Shown: positions 1 through 12,162 of the stretch, piece by piece
How positions within the stretch are numbered: position 1 is the stretch's first letter
Layout: the number at the start of each line of letters is the position of its first letter
Source: Karalla daura
Taxonomy: Eukaryota > Chordata > Actinopteri > Chaetodontiformes > Leiognathidae
Assembly: GCA_029224185.1 (NCBI GenBank)
Contig: CM055201.1
Coordinates: 932,201-996,200, forward strand
Length of the DNA: 64,000 nt
Direction of reading: 5' to 3'
Notes under the pieces: generated by a model
The model's input: the letters and a program-made list of their open reading frames with translations, nothing else
Told to the model about the DNA's origin: nothing
Database searches by the model: none
Translations under genes and position numbers: made by a program

Positions 1-313
1 CATTTTCAGGGCTAGTTGATTCGGCAGGTGAGTTGTTACACACTCCGACTTCCATGGCCACCGTCCTGCTGTCTATATCGACCAACACCTTTTCTGGGTT
101 CTGATGAGCGTCGGCATCGGGCGCCTTATCCCGGCGTTCGGTTCATCCCGCAGCGCCAGTTCTGCTTACCAAAAGTGGCCCACTGGGCGCTCGCGTTCCA
201 CGCCCGGCTCCAAGCCAGTGAGCTGGGCCTCTTACCCATTTAAAGTTTGAGAATAGGTTGAGATCATTTCAGCCCCAAGACCTCTAATCATTCACTTTAC
301 CAGATAAAACTGC
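1..313 (-). rRNA. 28S rRNA fragment (partial, broken), antisense
   Basis: Read on the minus strand, this matches the conserved 5' half of vertebrate 28S rRNA, from the segment starting GCAGTTTTATCTGG to the segment ending in CCTGAAAATG at the window edge. Conserved stretches such as the one reading ATTAGAGGTCTTGGGG are intact. About 12 nt are missing near positions 41-43, where the gene normally has the TTAGCGGAT core between two TCC copies, so a deletion between short direct repeats is likely. Homology stops abruptly at 313. The fragment may continue left of the window. It is most likely a dispersed rRNA pseudogene rather than a working rDNA unit, because it is cut off and deleted. Its orientation is opposite to the 18S sequences at the other end of the window. 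Confidence 0.9.
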
Positions 314-392
314 AAGACCTCGCGCACCAGCAAGGGCTCAGAGGGCGCTCTAGGACCTTCCCAGCAGAGACCAATGCGTCAAAGACAAACCT

Positions 393-394
<2 letters not shown>

Positions 395-469
<75 letters not shown>
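395..469. repeat. Compound microsatellite (CT)n(CA)n
   Basis: An uninterrupted run of CT dinucleotides at about 395-440 passes directly into CA dinucleotides at about 440-469. It is polypyrimidine then alternating purine-pyrimidine, typical of fish genomes. The open frames across it are artefacts of the repeat. Confidence 0.97.
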
Positions 470-471
<2 letters not shown>

Positions 472-2199
472 TCGCCACACTACGATATGGACAAACCATC
501 GCTCTCTTTCATTTCTTTTTTCACATTTCATTGCATTTTCATTGATAACAATAACTCAATCCTGAAAAACGGCTTCAGCTAAGAAAGGTAACAGGTACTA
601 TCTGCTTTGTCCAATTTGTCACAGAGAGCGGGAGGGCTGATCATGCCATCTGCAGAGAACATGCTTGAAGGAGGGCACTGAGGACCATTGCTGAGCTGGT
701 TCAAAAGGCCAAGCAGGATGTTCATGACCTCCTGAAGAATCTCCGACATGTTCATTTTGGAGTCATTGAACACATTTTAAAAAGTGAAAATCCAGCCCTA
801 ACCTGAGTTGCTTTCACATCACTTTTTGTTTCATCAGTGTTGTCCCAGAGCCATCAATTTCTCTCAGGAATAATAGAAGAAACTGGGTTGGGTGCATGTT
901 AGAGTTAAACATATCCATAAGATATGTTTATATTTAATTTATCAAACAAATAGAATGTTTGTTTACGTAGATAAACAACAATCTCTTCTCAAGAAAAGTA
1001 AAAAGTTGGAAAAAGTGTAAAAAAAAAAAAGAGTAAAAAAATTGTTTAAAAAAAAGTGCTTAAAAGAAGTTAAATGAGCTAAAACCAGAGAGCTACTGGA
1101 GAGGCAGCCGTCTCTCCCAGCGCCATAGCAATGTGTGATGTCGCATGATTTCGGCTGGTGCACCGCTGCTGTAACACACCAGGTGGAGTATGGGAGCCTT
1201 TACAGAACCGCGTTGTAGCTGTCCAGGGGATATCAGGGTCACACCGGCTTCCACAATAGAGCTGATCAGCACTAGGTCATTAATTGATCACACGTGCGGC
1301 TGATTAGATGTGAACTACTGAAAATGTCTGTCTTCCACTTGCACAGTGCACCAGCAGCACCAGTACTCCTCCACAGCTGGGTTGTTCTCAAGGGGACAGG
1401 ATGCAAGAGTCTGAGAAACAGGACGGGTGAGGATATGGTGCTCTGATCTCTGGGATGGAAGAGATGCTCTTGTTGCATTGATGTTGTGCTTTGTCTCTCT
1501 CAGCAGTGACTCAGTAGATAGCTTGTTGATTGGCCAGGCTCCAGAAGCTCCAGCAGGGACTGGAGGAAGAGCACCCATCTCTCCCCGCCTCTGCTGAGAC
1601 CGCGCTCAAGGTTACAGATGGACATGAAGCTCACCTTGTCTTTCCTGCCACAGAAAAAATGGGTATCTACCAGGGAGGACATCAAACTCCATTTACGTGT
1701 GGTACACCTGAATGTGGAAACATGTCATCACGTTATGTTTAGTGTCCATCCAAACCTGTTGTTAACATGAGTAGATAATTTCACACATTGCTTTGTTGTT
1801 GCTGGTAATAATCAACTCAGTGTTTAATGTCACCATTATTTTATTAATGACTATAAAAGACGAAAAGACCGAAGCAGGAAGAAAAAGGAAGGAGAAGCAA
1901 AGTGTAACAGTTTGCCATGGTACTCTATGGTGGACACCCCTTCCTCTTCCCCTCAGAGATTCAAGGAGAAGATGATGATTCACTTTCTGAGCACCAGGCC
2001 ACCAAGGCATCGTTTGCTGCCCCATCCACCAGAGGGTGTTCCAGGACCTTCCCAGCAGAGACCAATGCAGGTGGCTTTTCAAGCTTCAAAAAAATAAAAG
2101 TATTCTCCAACTTTTTCCTTCTTTTTTGGGTTAATTGGTTTGTCTATTGTTTAACTCAATAATTTCTGTACAAAAAATAGTAACTGACATATATATGTT

Positions 2200-2202
<3 letters not shown>
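470..2202. other. Non-coding stretch with no recognisable gene
   Basis: I see AT-rich DNA with an A-rich run near 1020-1056 and short chance frames only. Positions 2032-2067 repeat, with a few mismatches, the 37 bp at 340-376 (shared core AGGACCTTCCCAGCAGAGAC), so both places carry the same short dispersed repeat. Nothing else in this stretch resembles a known protein or RNA. Confidence 0.5.

Positions 2203-2292
<90 letters not shown>
2203..2292. repeat. (TA)n microsatellite
   Basis: About 45 uninterrupted TA units. The flank at 2318-2345 resembles the end of a small hAT-type element, like the one at 30958-31133. Confidence 0.97.
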
Positions 2293-2294
<2 letters not shown>

Positions 2295-2398
2295 ACTAAG
2301 CAAGCCTGCAGCCACACAGCCCGTTGTGGAATAGGTTTGAGACCCCTGATCTAGAGTTAACATGCTCTCTCTCTTTCTCTGTCTGCCTCCTCTCTCCC

Positions 2399-2402
<4 letters not shown>

Positions 2403-2462
<60 letters not shown>
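2403..2462. repeat. (CA)n microsatellite
   Basis: About 30 uninterrupted AC units, preceded by a CT-rich stretch at 2367-2395. Confidence 0.97.
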
Positions 2463-2468
<6 letters not shown>

Positions 2469-5400
2469 TAGAGCCGTGGACAAACCAACCTCAGGATGAT
2501 CAGTGAATTAGAAACCCTCGGACTCTTGCACTGCCTGTGCTGACGAGACACATGCTGGCAAGTTGTTTGCCAGCAATGTCTTCAGGCTTAGGGTTAGAGG
2601 TTAGAGTTTAGCCCCACCCGCCATGCCCCATCTCCAGGCCCTGGTCCAGGGGTATCAACATTGGCAGGCTTCTCACCTGATCTCACTTGTTCCTGCCATC
2701 CGCTGGACACTGTGCAACAGATCTGCACAACAGACAGAAGACGGCGATCAGCAGAGAACAGCAGAAGAGAAAAAAGACTTCTCCTGGCTCCCTGAGCCAC
2801 CAACAGCAATTTTCAATGCTATTCAATAGAGATTTCCTGGGCCTTAGAAGCCACAAAAAGCAATTTTAATGGCTACAAATTACTTGTTATTTGTTACTTG
2901 TTATTAATTGTTATTACATTTTGACACATACAATAGCACAATGTAAACATTTTAGGGGACTTATTAAATGTTACTTTTTGTTTAGTCTCACTAATTGTCA
3001 AAATGAGTTACATTTACTCTACCAGCTGTCACCTGACAGGCAGCTCAGACTGAACAGGTCTTTTTCATGCTTGTTCATCGGCTCATTCACTTGTAACAGG
3101 CAGCTTCATTTCTTCTGACCCGTTCATTTCTTTTGACCCATTCATTTGTTATGACCCGTTCATTTGTTGCGACGGTTTGCCTCTTGTTTATCATTCGCAG
3201 TAAGCAGTACAGCTGTTCTCGGATCTCTTCACTTTTGCGCTGTTAGACAATGACAGGAAAGATGCACAAGTGACTTTATTGTGATGTGTTTTTGCTGTCT
3301 TAGGTTTTCACATGATTTGAATTGCTTGTGACATTTTTGAGTATTATACTTTGTCAGCTGAAGGAAACCATGTTGTCTTCAACAGTGTATGAGACCTGTG
3401 GCCTTCTTTACAACGCCCATAAGAGGGTTACAGCGCCACCTGACGTGAAAATGAACGAAATGATTAGTTTAAGATTCATTCAATTTACTGTTCGAGAGCA
3501 GAAGATCCGAGTCAGTAAAAGGAGTCGGTCTTCCCAACACTAATAAACCGCATAGCTGTACTGAGTTGCAACGCCGTTTCTGACTAACGTGGGGCCCTAT
3601 GGTAAAATGACAAAAGGGGCCCCGTGCGATTTCGACACGAGCCCCACTCCCGGCAGCGCTATCCAGCGATTGGGCAAGTGACCAGCCAAGTCTCGGAGGG
3701 TACTCTCTCCTCCTGCCTCGCACCCCCCGATCGTCTGCTGTCAATCATTGCAGTGACGGCGCGTGCGGCTCTCTCTCCTCCTGCCTTGCGCTATCAGCTG
3801 ATCAAGTAGCGCGCCTCACGGCTGCGCATATGCTCGTCTTTCGCGCAAAATGCACTGTACGTGTTCTGCGTTTAGGCAGCGACCGTCCTGCTGAGTTGCT
3901 GTCCAGGAAAATCGAGCATTTCCTGTTGGTTTCCATTCACAATAAAACACGTTTTAATCGGTGAACAGCGGGATTCTTTTATTATGAAGAAAAGAACAGG
4001 AAATGCACCGTTTCTGACACTAATTTAGCGGCTCACAGCGAAAATTCTCGGATCGGGAGAAGCTTCTCTGGTTTACTGTCTGCAAAACCTTCTGTCGTGT
4101 TTTCTGCTTGTAAAAACAGGGCTATAAAGATAAAGTCGCAATCAAATATGGTGGTTACTAAGGATGACAGAAACGGCAAAAGCAAAACTTTGTTCAGGTA
4201 AAATAGACTACCTGAGCAGCCAATAGGCCATCTGGTATCAAGCTGAAGTTGAATTTGAAGTTGGCGTTGGATATAGAACTATGACGTCCCAACTGGGCAG
4301 GGCTTACTGTAGAAGTGCGTCTCTTCCCGGATGTGCCGGTGTTAAGGTGCTTCCACATGGACCGCAGCAAGCGCGGCGCACAGCGCCGGGTACGGCGGGT
4401 ATGGCGGCATGGCGGCATGGCGGCAAGGTTGCTAAGCTACCAGTAACAACATTTAGCAGTTGGTTTGAGCGCAATCCTGTGAGGTGTATTAAAATCCATA
4501 GTTCCGGAGTCCTCTAGAACTCGTGACCCAACAACATCTCTCCTATTGGATGCGCCGCGATGACGTAACAGCGTGCAGTGCCCAAGTTGAACATTTGCAG
4601 GCGCCGACCCTGTGTGCCGCCCAGTGGCACACAAGGCTCTGCGCTCTTGCGCCGCGCAACCACATACACAATGAAAGGGTCTGCGCTTGCCACTGTCAAA
4701 TATTTATTAAAATGAAGGGGTGTAAAATAAAGAGTAGCGCCGAGAGCTAGCGCCAGCCAAGCTAATTGGCTAACATGCTAAACGGGCTAATTGGCTGGTC
4801 AAGTACATGCCGTGGACAGTGTAGAGACAGAGTCGCAGAACGGCACACAAGGCAGTATATGACTACGGTAATAATGAAAATAGTTGAGTCTGGCTGCAAC
4901 TTTTCTCTCTCTCCCTCTCTCGCTCATTCTATTGAAAGGTAGTCATTGTTTCAGGCCTAAATTCATGAGTCATGGTCAACAGATGTGCTTGTACTTCTTC
5001 ATACAGATGTATTAATGTGTGTTTATGTGTGTTAGGGCTGAGCAGTGTCTGCGGGGGTAATGTTGAAGGTTCAACCTCCTCAGTTGAAATGTGCTGATAC
5101 TGAGCGGTTCACACTTGAGTTTATCATAAATGCTGTAAAATACAATCAAGTGCGTGTACACCGTGTGGTCTAACGACATTCTCAAGAAAGGTCTTTGTGG
5201 TTGAGTACAGGGGCTCATAAGTGGAGAAGAGTCTGAGTGGAGGAAGATCATCTACAGCATGTCCTGTATCTCCTTCCTGTCTGACTTCTACTCAAAATCA
5301 AAGGCCTGGAGGTAAAGCTGCATCTCTGTACACACATCCAGTGGTGTTTAATAAACAGAAGTCACAGTGATGACCCATCAAAACAGCTAATTTATTCATT

Positions 5401-5655
5401 GTCCTGGTCTGTCCTGCTCCTCCTCTTCCTCAGCTTGAAAGCAATGATAGAAGGCAGCCTGGGACATCTTGTCAACAACGACCACCTGAACCCAACCGTC
5501 ATCTCGAGGAAGTGATCTCGGAGGGGACCTGTGCCTGTTTATCTCCATAATCATACGTTATCTCCTGCCCCGGCTCAGCATCTCTGAGACCAGAGACTGT
5601 CCCTGGAGGAAACAGGTGAACCATCACAACACTAGAGCTTCTTCTGGTCAGAGTC
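2463..5655. other. Non-coding stretch with scattered repeats
   Basis: No gene was recognised. A short tandem array of about 21 bp (units containing TTCATTT and GACCCGTTCA) lies at about 3060-3175. Positions 3470-3620 (a stretch reading GGGAAGACCGACTCC on the minus strand, followed by a GGGGCCCC-bounded segment) look like the end of a repetitive element, but I cannot name the family. A CT-rich run lies at 4900-4923. The frames in this stretch are short and have no recognisable domains. Confidence 0.45.
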
Positions 5656-5882
5656 TTGTCTCGTCTCGTCTCGTCTCGTCTCGTCTCGTCTCGTCTCGTC
5701 TCGTCTCGTCTCTTCTCGTTTCGTCTCGTCTCTTCTCTTCTCTTCTCTTCTCTTCTCTTCTCTTCTCTTCTCTTCTCTTCTCTTCTCTTCTCTTCTCTTC
5801 TCTTCTCTTCTCTTCTCTTCTCTTCCCTTCTCTTCTCTTCTCTTCTCTTCTCTTCTCTTCTCTTCTCTTCTCTTCTCTTCTC
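5656..5882. repeat. Pentamer satellite (TCTCG)n then (TCTTC)n
   Basis: About ten units of TCTCG (5656-5710) change, through a few mixed units, into about thirty units of TCTTC (5730-5882). The C/G-containing and T/C-containing versions differ by one base per unit, so one variant appears to have expanded from the other. Long frames on both strands (VSSRL/LFSSL-type and REEKR-type) are periodicity artefacts. Confidence 0.97.
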
Positions 5883-6786
5883 TATCTATGTTCAGGAGTA
5901 ACAAGCCTTTACCAAATGAATTTCCTTTGAAAAGCCTTTATCATATGAAATGTTTCTTTTGAATGAAACATGATTACAAATCAGTCTCAAAGTTTGAGGA
6001 GGAAGCCTCTGTCTGTGCATATTTCTCCCTGCAAATTCATAATCACTGACAGGACTTAACTGTTAATTGAATTATTAACCTACATCATGTATTCATTGTT
6101 TAGCTTTTAACAAACACTTAAGTAAAATGAATGAAGGAACAGCAGGATGAATGGAGTGGGTGAATGGACTAATACCTTCAAAGTCATTGACTAACTTTGA
6201 AAGTAGTTAGAGGGTATTGTAATTCAAGAGGAACAGGGACAGAGGCAGATGCAATAATGTGGGGAAACTTCATCTAAGTTTGGACTGGAATAGGTAAGCC
6301 TCCTAGACACATCAAACCCTGATCAGACCAGTGGCTGCAGATGGGAGCGTCCTGGCCTGACTTAAGAACCATCTTCTGCTGTGGATGCAGGAGACTAACT
6401 GGTGGTGCCCTGAGTTAGTCCAGTCCAGCTGCAGTTACAGAAAATTATTATTGGGGGGGTCTGATTGTTTCAAATAATACTCATTAGATAGATGTAGTTG
6501 AATGTTTTCGTGCTAATGCACGACATATTGTCGAATGCATGTTACTAAATGTTAATCATGAAACAAACACAAGCGTGTTTAGCTACTTTTAATGAATCAA
6601 CAAGTGCCAAATAACAAGCACATAAAACAATACAAATCATCGCCAGCACAGAGAACATGTGGATTTAGAGTGTAACTGAGAATTGTAGCACAGTGCATAG
6701 CTGTGTAATACAGTATACTCTTGACACTCTCTTTACCCACTAAATCTGTTTTCTCTCTCCTGTTCTCCTCTCCCTCTCCCTCCACT
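5883..6786. other. Non-coding stretch, nothing recognised
   Basis: Moderately AT-rich DNA without a frame that resembles a protein. No tRNA-like or other RNA structure was noticed. Confidence 0.4.
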
Positions 6787-7053
6787 GCTGTCTTCCTCCC
6801 TTCTTCTCCTCTAAACTATGCTTCACTCACCCTCCACTTCTGTCTTCCTCCCTTCTTCTCTTTTAAACTATGCTTCACTCACCCTCCACTCCTGTCTTCC
6901 TCTCCTCTTCCTCCCTTCTTCTCTTTTAAACTATGCTTCACTCACCCTCCACTCCTGTTTTCCTCTATGCTTCCCCTCTCTTCTCCTCTAATCTCATCAT
7001 CACTCACCCTCCACCCCATCTTCCTCTCCTCTTTCCCCTTTCTCTTCTACACT
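6787..7053. repeat. 52-63 bp minisatellite, about four units
   Basis: Units start at 6787, 6839, 6891 and about 6954. Each contains the core CTATGCTTCACTCACCCTCC, or in the last unit a degenerate version. The first two are 52 bp and the third is 63 bp with an 11-bp internal duplication of the pyrimidine-rich part. The plus-strand open frame across it is due to the repeat. Confidence 0.9.
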
Positions 7054-7239
7054 ATGCTTAGAGGAGAGAATTATGCTATCTGACTATCTGTTTTTCACAG
7101 ATGCTGAAGTATGTTTTTTTTTAAACTCTCTACCTTTTTGTCAGAACTGTCAACAAAACTCATTTTTCAGCAGTTGTGTTGACACTGCATTGAGTGATTT
7201 CTGTACTGTATGATAATGAACATTCACAGTACACTACAC

Positions 7240-9665
7240 CCCTTCTCTTGTCTGAATATTAGAGGAACAACTCCCAAGAAAAACCCTGACAGGGAAAAGA
7301 GACAGAGGAGGGGATCCTCACCCAGGACAGATAGGCGGGCACAAGCAAAACAGTACTGATGGCTCAGGATATAAATAAATCAATGAATTGAATCAGTCCA
7401 GAGTAGAAGGCAGGCGGAACCGCAGTGAGAAGAGCCGGGTAGAGGGACGGGGTCCTAGATCTAGCTCAGCGTTGATGGAACCCGGGAGGGAAAAAATAAA
7501 AATAATAACAAATAAAATTAAAAATTAAAGATTAAATAATAATAATAAAATAAAATAAATTAAAATTAAAAAATAAAAAGGAGAGGAAGGAGTGGTGGAG
7601 GAGGAGAGGGAGGAAGAGGAGGAGATGGAAAACAGAGGGGGAGAGGCCAAGAGGAGAGAGAGAAGCTAGAGGGAACGTGAACCTGATTCACACCCACAGA
7701 GAAGGCAAAGAAGATAGAGCTCAATGTGCTGGAGACCCTCAGCAGACTCAACCTATAGCAGCTTATCTTGGATTTATCTGTAGGCTGTGTCAAAAAGGAG
7801 GGTTTTTAACCTACTCTTCTGGACTGAAACTGATGGTTCAATAACAGAGGGCCTTGGTCACTGAAGGCTCTGGCTCCCCGTCTAGACTTACAGATTCGTG
7901 GAACCACAATTAGGCCTGTATTCAGAGAATGAAGTGTCCTAGTGGGGCAAAAGGGTTTTATCAGGTCTGAGATATAAGAGGGTGCCAGACCATGAAGACC
8001 TTTATAGACAAGGAGAAGGATTTTGAACTGGATCCTGAAAGGTACAGGAAGCCAGTGCAATGAGGCCAGAACAGGAGAGATATGATCTCTCTTTCTAGTT
8101 TTAGTCAGGACACGAGCTGCCACGTTCAGAATGAGCTGCAGAGTTCTCAGCGACCTATTGGAGCTTCCAGCCAGTAAAGAGTTGCAGTATTGCCGCCTAA
8201 CAAAGGCATGGACCAGCTGTTCCGCTGCATGGGGCGGGAGTAGGTGTCTTATTTTTGCAATATTGCGGAGGTGGAAGTAGGCAGAGCTAAGAGTCAGGTC
8301 TTGATCAAAACTAATACCAAGGTTCTTTACAGTGGTGGCAGAAGGAGTCGCAAAACTACTTTGTCATGCTATGGCATCAGATATGGAGTCACGTAGGTGT
8401 TTTGGACCTATGAGCAGTAACTCTGTTTTTTCAGAGTTTAGAAGGAGGAAATTGTTAGTCATCCAGGCCTTAATGTCATCAAGGCAGGACTGAAGCTGCG
8501 GTAGGCGGTTGTGCTCGCCCGGCTTGATAGATAGATATAACTGAGTGTCGTCAACGTAACAGTGGAAGTCTATAGAGTGACTCCTGATGATATCACCTAG
8601 AGGGAGCATATATAAAGAGAAAAAAACTGGACCAAGCACAGATCCTTGCGGAGCCCCATGGCTGACTTTAGTACGTGGGGATTGGTTATCGTTGACACAA
8701 ACAAACTGATATCGGTCTGAAAGATAGGACCGGAACCAGTCTAGGGCAGTGCCTCTGATTCCAAGCTGATATTCCAGTCTCCTTAGTCAGATCTGGTGGT
8801 CAACTGTATCAAAAGCAGCACATTAGAGATCGGCCTGTAGTTTGCTAAAGTTCCTGGATCAAGGGACGGTTTCTTAAGGAGGGGTTTGATTATTGCAACT
8901 TTGAACGTGAGAGGAACATAACCTGTTGTTAGCGACAGGTTGATGAGGTCAAATAAGGAGGTGGCGATTAAAGGCAGCACCTTGGTCGGAATTGGGTCAA
9001 GGAGGCAGGTCGATGATTTAGAGGAGATGGTCAGCTGATGCAGGTCAATGGGGTCAAATGAAGATAGTGACCTGTTTATATCCCCATCTGTTATCTGAAA
9101 AGCTGTAACAGGGGGTAGATTAATCGCCGTATATGCTGAGTGGGTCGTAATTGTTCGTCTAATATTTGTAATTTTGTTGTTAAAGTAGTCCATAAAGTCA
9201 CCACTGCTGAGATGTGTAGGGACACACTGCTCAGTGGAGTTATGACTCTGAGTCAGCCTGGCAACAGTGCTGAACAGAAACCTGGGGTTATGCTTATTTT
9301 CCTCAATTAGAGAGGAATAGTATTTGGCTCTGGCATTACACAGAGCCAGCCTGTAAGTCTTCAGACTATCTTTCCAGGTTAGAAAAATACTGGTGTTTTT
9401 GGTTGAACGCCATTTCCTCTCTAACTTACGTGCTAGCTGCTTTAGGTGGCGAGTTTCTGGAGTAAACCAGGGGGCAGATCTTGATCTAGAGATAATCTTT
9501 TTTGTTAGGGGTACAGCCGAGTCAAGAGTCTTGCGAAGGGAGGTAACAAAGCTATCAGTATCAGATCAATGAGGGAGGGACTCAGGCTTTCGTGGCAGAA
9601 AGATGATGCAGCACCAAGAGACAGGGGGATAGCTTCCTTAAAGTTTGATAAGACACTGTCAGTTT
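7240..9665 (-). mobile_element. L2-type LINE, 5'-truncated and broken
   Basis: Minus-strand reverse transcriptase of a non-LTR element of the CR1/L2 group. From high to low coordinates: a linker region (about 9665-9240), the RT N-terminal part with SNVLL and PISN motifs (9193-8783), RT motif A as AAFDTVDHQI (about 8815), the catalytic segment CYVDDTQLYLS (about 8555), and the C-terminal segment with PVLASLHWLPVPFRIQFK (about 8075-8020). The catalytic box is YVDD rather than the YADD usual in this family. Stops and small deletions separate the pieces, so it is dead. The 5' endonuclease domain is missing. At about 9665 the LINE meets a hAT transposase on the same strand, which suggests insertion of a 5'-truncated copy into that element. 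The 3' UTR probably extends to about 7240 but its end was not pinned down. Confidence 0.85.
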
Positions 9666-10700
9666 TGGATACCGCTATCAAAACGTATTTCAGTACTCTT
9701 CGATACTGATGGACAGCGTGATGCTGCAATGCACATGTATTGTCTTGCAAACTGAGCCAGGATGGGCAGATCAGCCTTATGTTGACCCCACCAGGCCAGG
9801 GGGTCTGGTGCAGCAATTATGTCTCTTAACTGTTCACTGTCAGTCATCTCATTCTTTAGTTTGTCTTTAGGTGTTGTCACTGTGGAAGATGCTTGTCTTG
9901 AAGTGTCAGCTCCCCTCTTTTCGGAGGTGATTGTGCAGAGCAGGCCTTTTAGACCACTTTTTTTTTTTGCTATACCACCTGTTGATTGTTGCTCTGCGTC
10001 TATGTCTTTTCGTTCCTCTGCTGCTCCCTGCTCAACTGGAAGCAGTATTATGTGAGCTTTTAGGAGCAGTTCCCCTTTAACCTCCTCTTCCATTGGAACA
10101 AATGTTCAGTGCCATCTTTATATTGTGGTTATCATATCTCGTTTCAAAGTCTTCTCTGCATTTTTCCTTCATTTCCAGTGCCAGTGGACTGTTACCTTCC
10201 GCACTGTTGAGGCAGGCTTTCATTTTTCACAGGAATGGCAGGACTGATGGGAGAGTTGTTTCTTTCTCTCCACTAAGGGCATCTGTGATATCACTAAGTG
10301 GAGCCAGGACATCCCTTACTGTTTGCAAAATTGTCATGTCTGTGTCTTTGGGCATGAGGTACTGTGGCCAACACAGGGAATCCAGAGGTCATTGGAAAAT
10401 GGCTTGCGGTTGTTGCTAGCATTGTCGGTTGCAATTCCAGACATTTTTAATCATATCAAGGCCCCAGGAGTCCATGATAACGTCTTCCAGGGCCACTGTC
10501 AGTGTCTGATATGTGGTCACTCGCTCGCTCTGCCGCTTGCTCCGGCTCGTCTTGACTCAAATTACAATGGGGTGATGTCACACTGTGTCATTACGCTGCA
10601 ACGTCAAGTACCAGTCTCATCCAAATGCAGTATACTACTTGAAACGCTCCAGTACCACGGTACCAATTTAGTGCTGGTATATCAAACAACAGTACAATCA
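9666..10700 (-). mobile_element. hAT transposase remnant (C-terminal half)
   Basis: Minus-strand frames show the end of a hAT transposase. A hATC dimerisation segment is present at about 9780-9720 (PLAWWGQHKADLPILAQFA, followed by the YMCIAASRCPS part). Upstream, at about 10440-10340, there is a segment of the type IATDNASNN followed by a GHS-like region, which matches the RNase-H-fold core. In-frame stops at about 10220 and 10150 show it is dead. The LINE at 7240-9665 sits at its C-terminal end. TIRs were not found. Confidence 0.75.
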
Positions 10701-11533
10701 AATTAAGAAGAGTATTGCAATGCACATTGTGTTTGGACTTTTGCAAAAAGGGTTAATGAGTTTTGTAAGATGCACCTACTTGAGTGAAAGTAGTAAATGG
10801 TTTTGCCAAAAAAAGAGATGAATTCAATAAATGTTTTCAGGCATTTGAGAATTTGATCCAGAGAATGGGGTTTAGTGTTTTAGCAACTGTGAAAAACTGT
10901 AATCTGCTGGCAGTCTGAAACTAGTGGAGGCTCCATGTCACCAGAAGATGGCAGTGTGGCTCCATGAAAGGAAAAGCAGGAGGACTGACGACTTTTTTTC
11001 TCAATCTCTTTGGTGCTATTCTCACAACAGACTCAGGCGAACTCTATTGATCCCTTTGGGATGCACACTACCCAGGAATTTTCACATCTTGCTCAACAGC
11101 CCTGTGAGGGCTGCGAAATTTCATGGGAGCTGCTGCGTAGCTCGTTGGGTCAATGAGACAAGGTCCACAGGCTTCTGATTAATGTAATCTACGAGTGGTT
11201 CACTTGTCATGCTTCTTTTGCCCCTGGGACACTGGTCAGTGACACAGTTGATTGCAGTGAAGGGGACTTTGATGATGATGTTGGCGTTCACAGTACAGCA
11301 TACAGTGTCGTTAAAGAGGTTTGTATTCATGTGTTTATGTGTGTGGTTTTCTTGTCACAGACGCACACTATTAATAACAGTGTCCTACATAACGATTTCT
11401 GTACAACTTAGTGGAACTGAGCAGCATTAACTTTGAGAATCAGAAGAAGAATAATGTGTCGATCAGAAACAATACGGAACACGGTGTCGCCCCCTCTAGT
11501 GGCCACAATGTATATAACACTAAACATACTGTA
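10701..11533. other. Non-coding stretch, nothing recognised
   Basis: No frame with a recognisable domain. Only short chance frames are present. Confidence 0.4.
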
Positions 11534-12157
11534 TGTCACACCGTGGTGAGGTCGTCCTGTCTTGGGGTTTTTGTCTTGTCATTTCCTGTTTTATTTTGAA
11601 AGTCTAATCCTCCTCTCGTGTCAGGTCACTTGCCCTTCCTCCTGTGTCCTCGTTCGTCAGCCCTGATTGTGTCCACCTGTTCCCTATTACCCCCATGTGC
11701 TCAAATAGTCTGTGTCTCCCTTTGTCTGATGCAGAAGTGTTTCGTCTCTGTCCGAACACCCAAGCCAGCTTCACAGCCCACAGTTCACAGTCCAAGTCGA
11801 TTATTGTAAGTCTTGTTTTTGCCTCGTCAGAGTGATTTTTTGTTGTAACTTCTTAGTTAAATATTTCTCATAGTCCTAGAGTTGTTTCCTCCCTTTTGGA
11901 GTGACTTTAAAAGTTTTATAGCCTTTTGTTTTTCCTCCTCGAGAGTGATTTTGATTTCAATAATTTTGTAATTCCTTCTTAGAGTTTTCTCCTCCCTTTT
12001 GGAGCGCCTTCAGTTTAGTTTTAGTTTCACAGCTTAGAGTAGTTTTTCAGGTTTTCATAGCCTTTTGATTTCTCTCTGTTCGAGGTTGCTTGATTAATAA
12101 ACGACCTTGCTCTGACCACCTCTGCGCCTGAGTCCTGTCCTGAGTTCGGGCCTGACA
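11534..12157. repeat. Solo LTR with 5-bp target duplication
   Basis: The 624-bp block begins TGTCACACC and ends GGGCCTGACA, so it has the TG...CA ends of an LTR. It is flanked on both sides by the identical pentamer CTGTA (11529-11533 and 12158-12162), the 5-bp duplication expected for a Gypsy-type integrase. A polyadenylation-like AATAAA lies at about 12095. Imperfect internal direct repeats occur around the phrase CTCCTCCCTTTTGGAG (about 11890 and 11990). No internal domain remains, so it is a solo LTR left by recombination between two LTRs. Confidence 0.85.
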
Positions 12158-12162
12158 CTGTA

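Noticed and set aside
3469..3744. 91-codon minus-strand frame with GPFCHFTIGPHVSQK
   Set aside because: It looks like part of a repetitive element, but I could not match it to a family, so no gene was called.
5616..5930. Long frames on both strands over the TCTCG/TCTTC repeat
   Set aside because: Pure periodicity artefact; the peptides consist of one repeating pentamer read in different frames.
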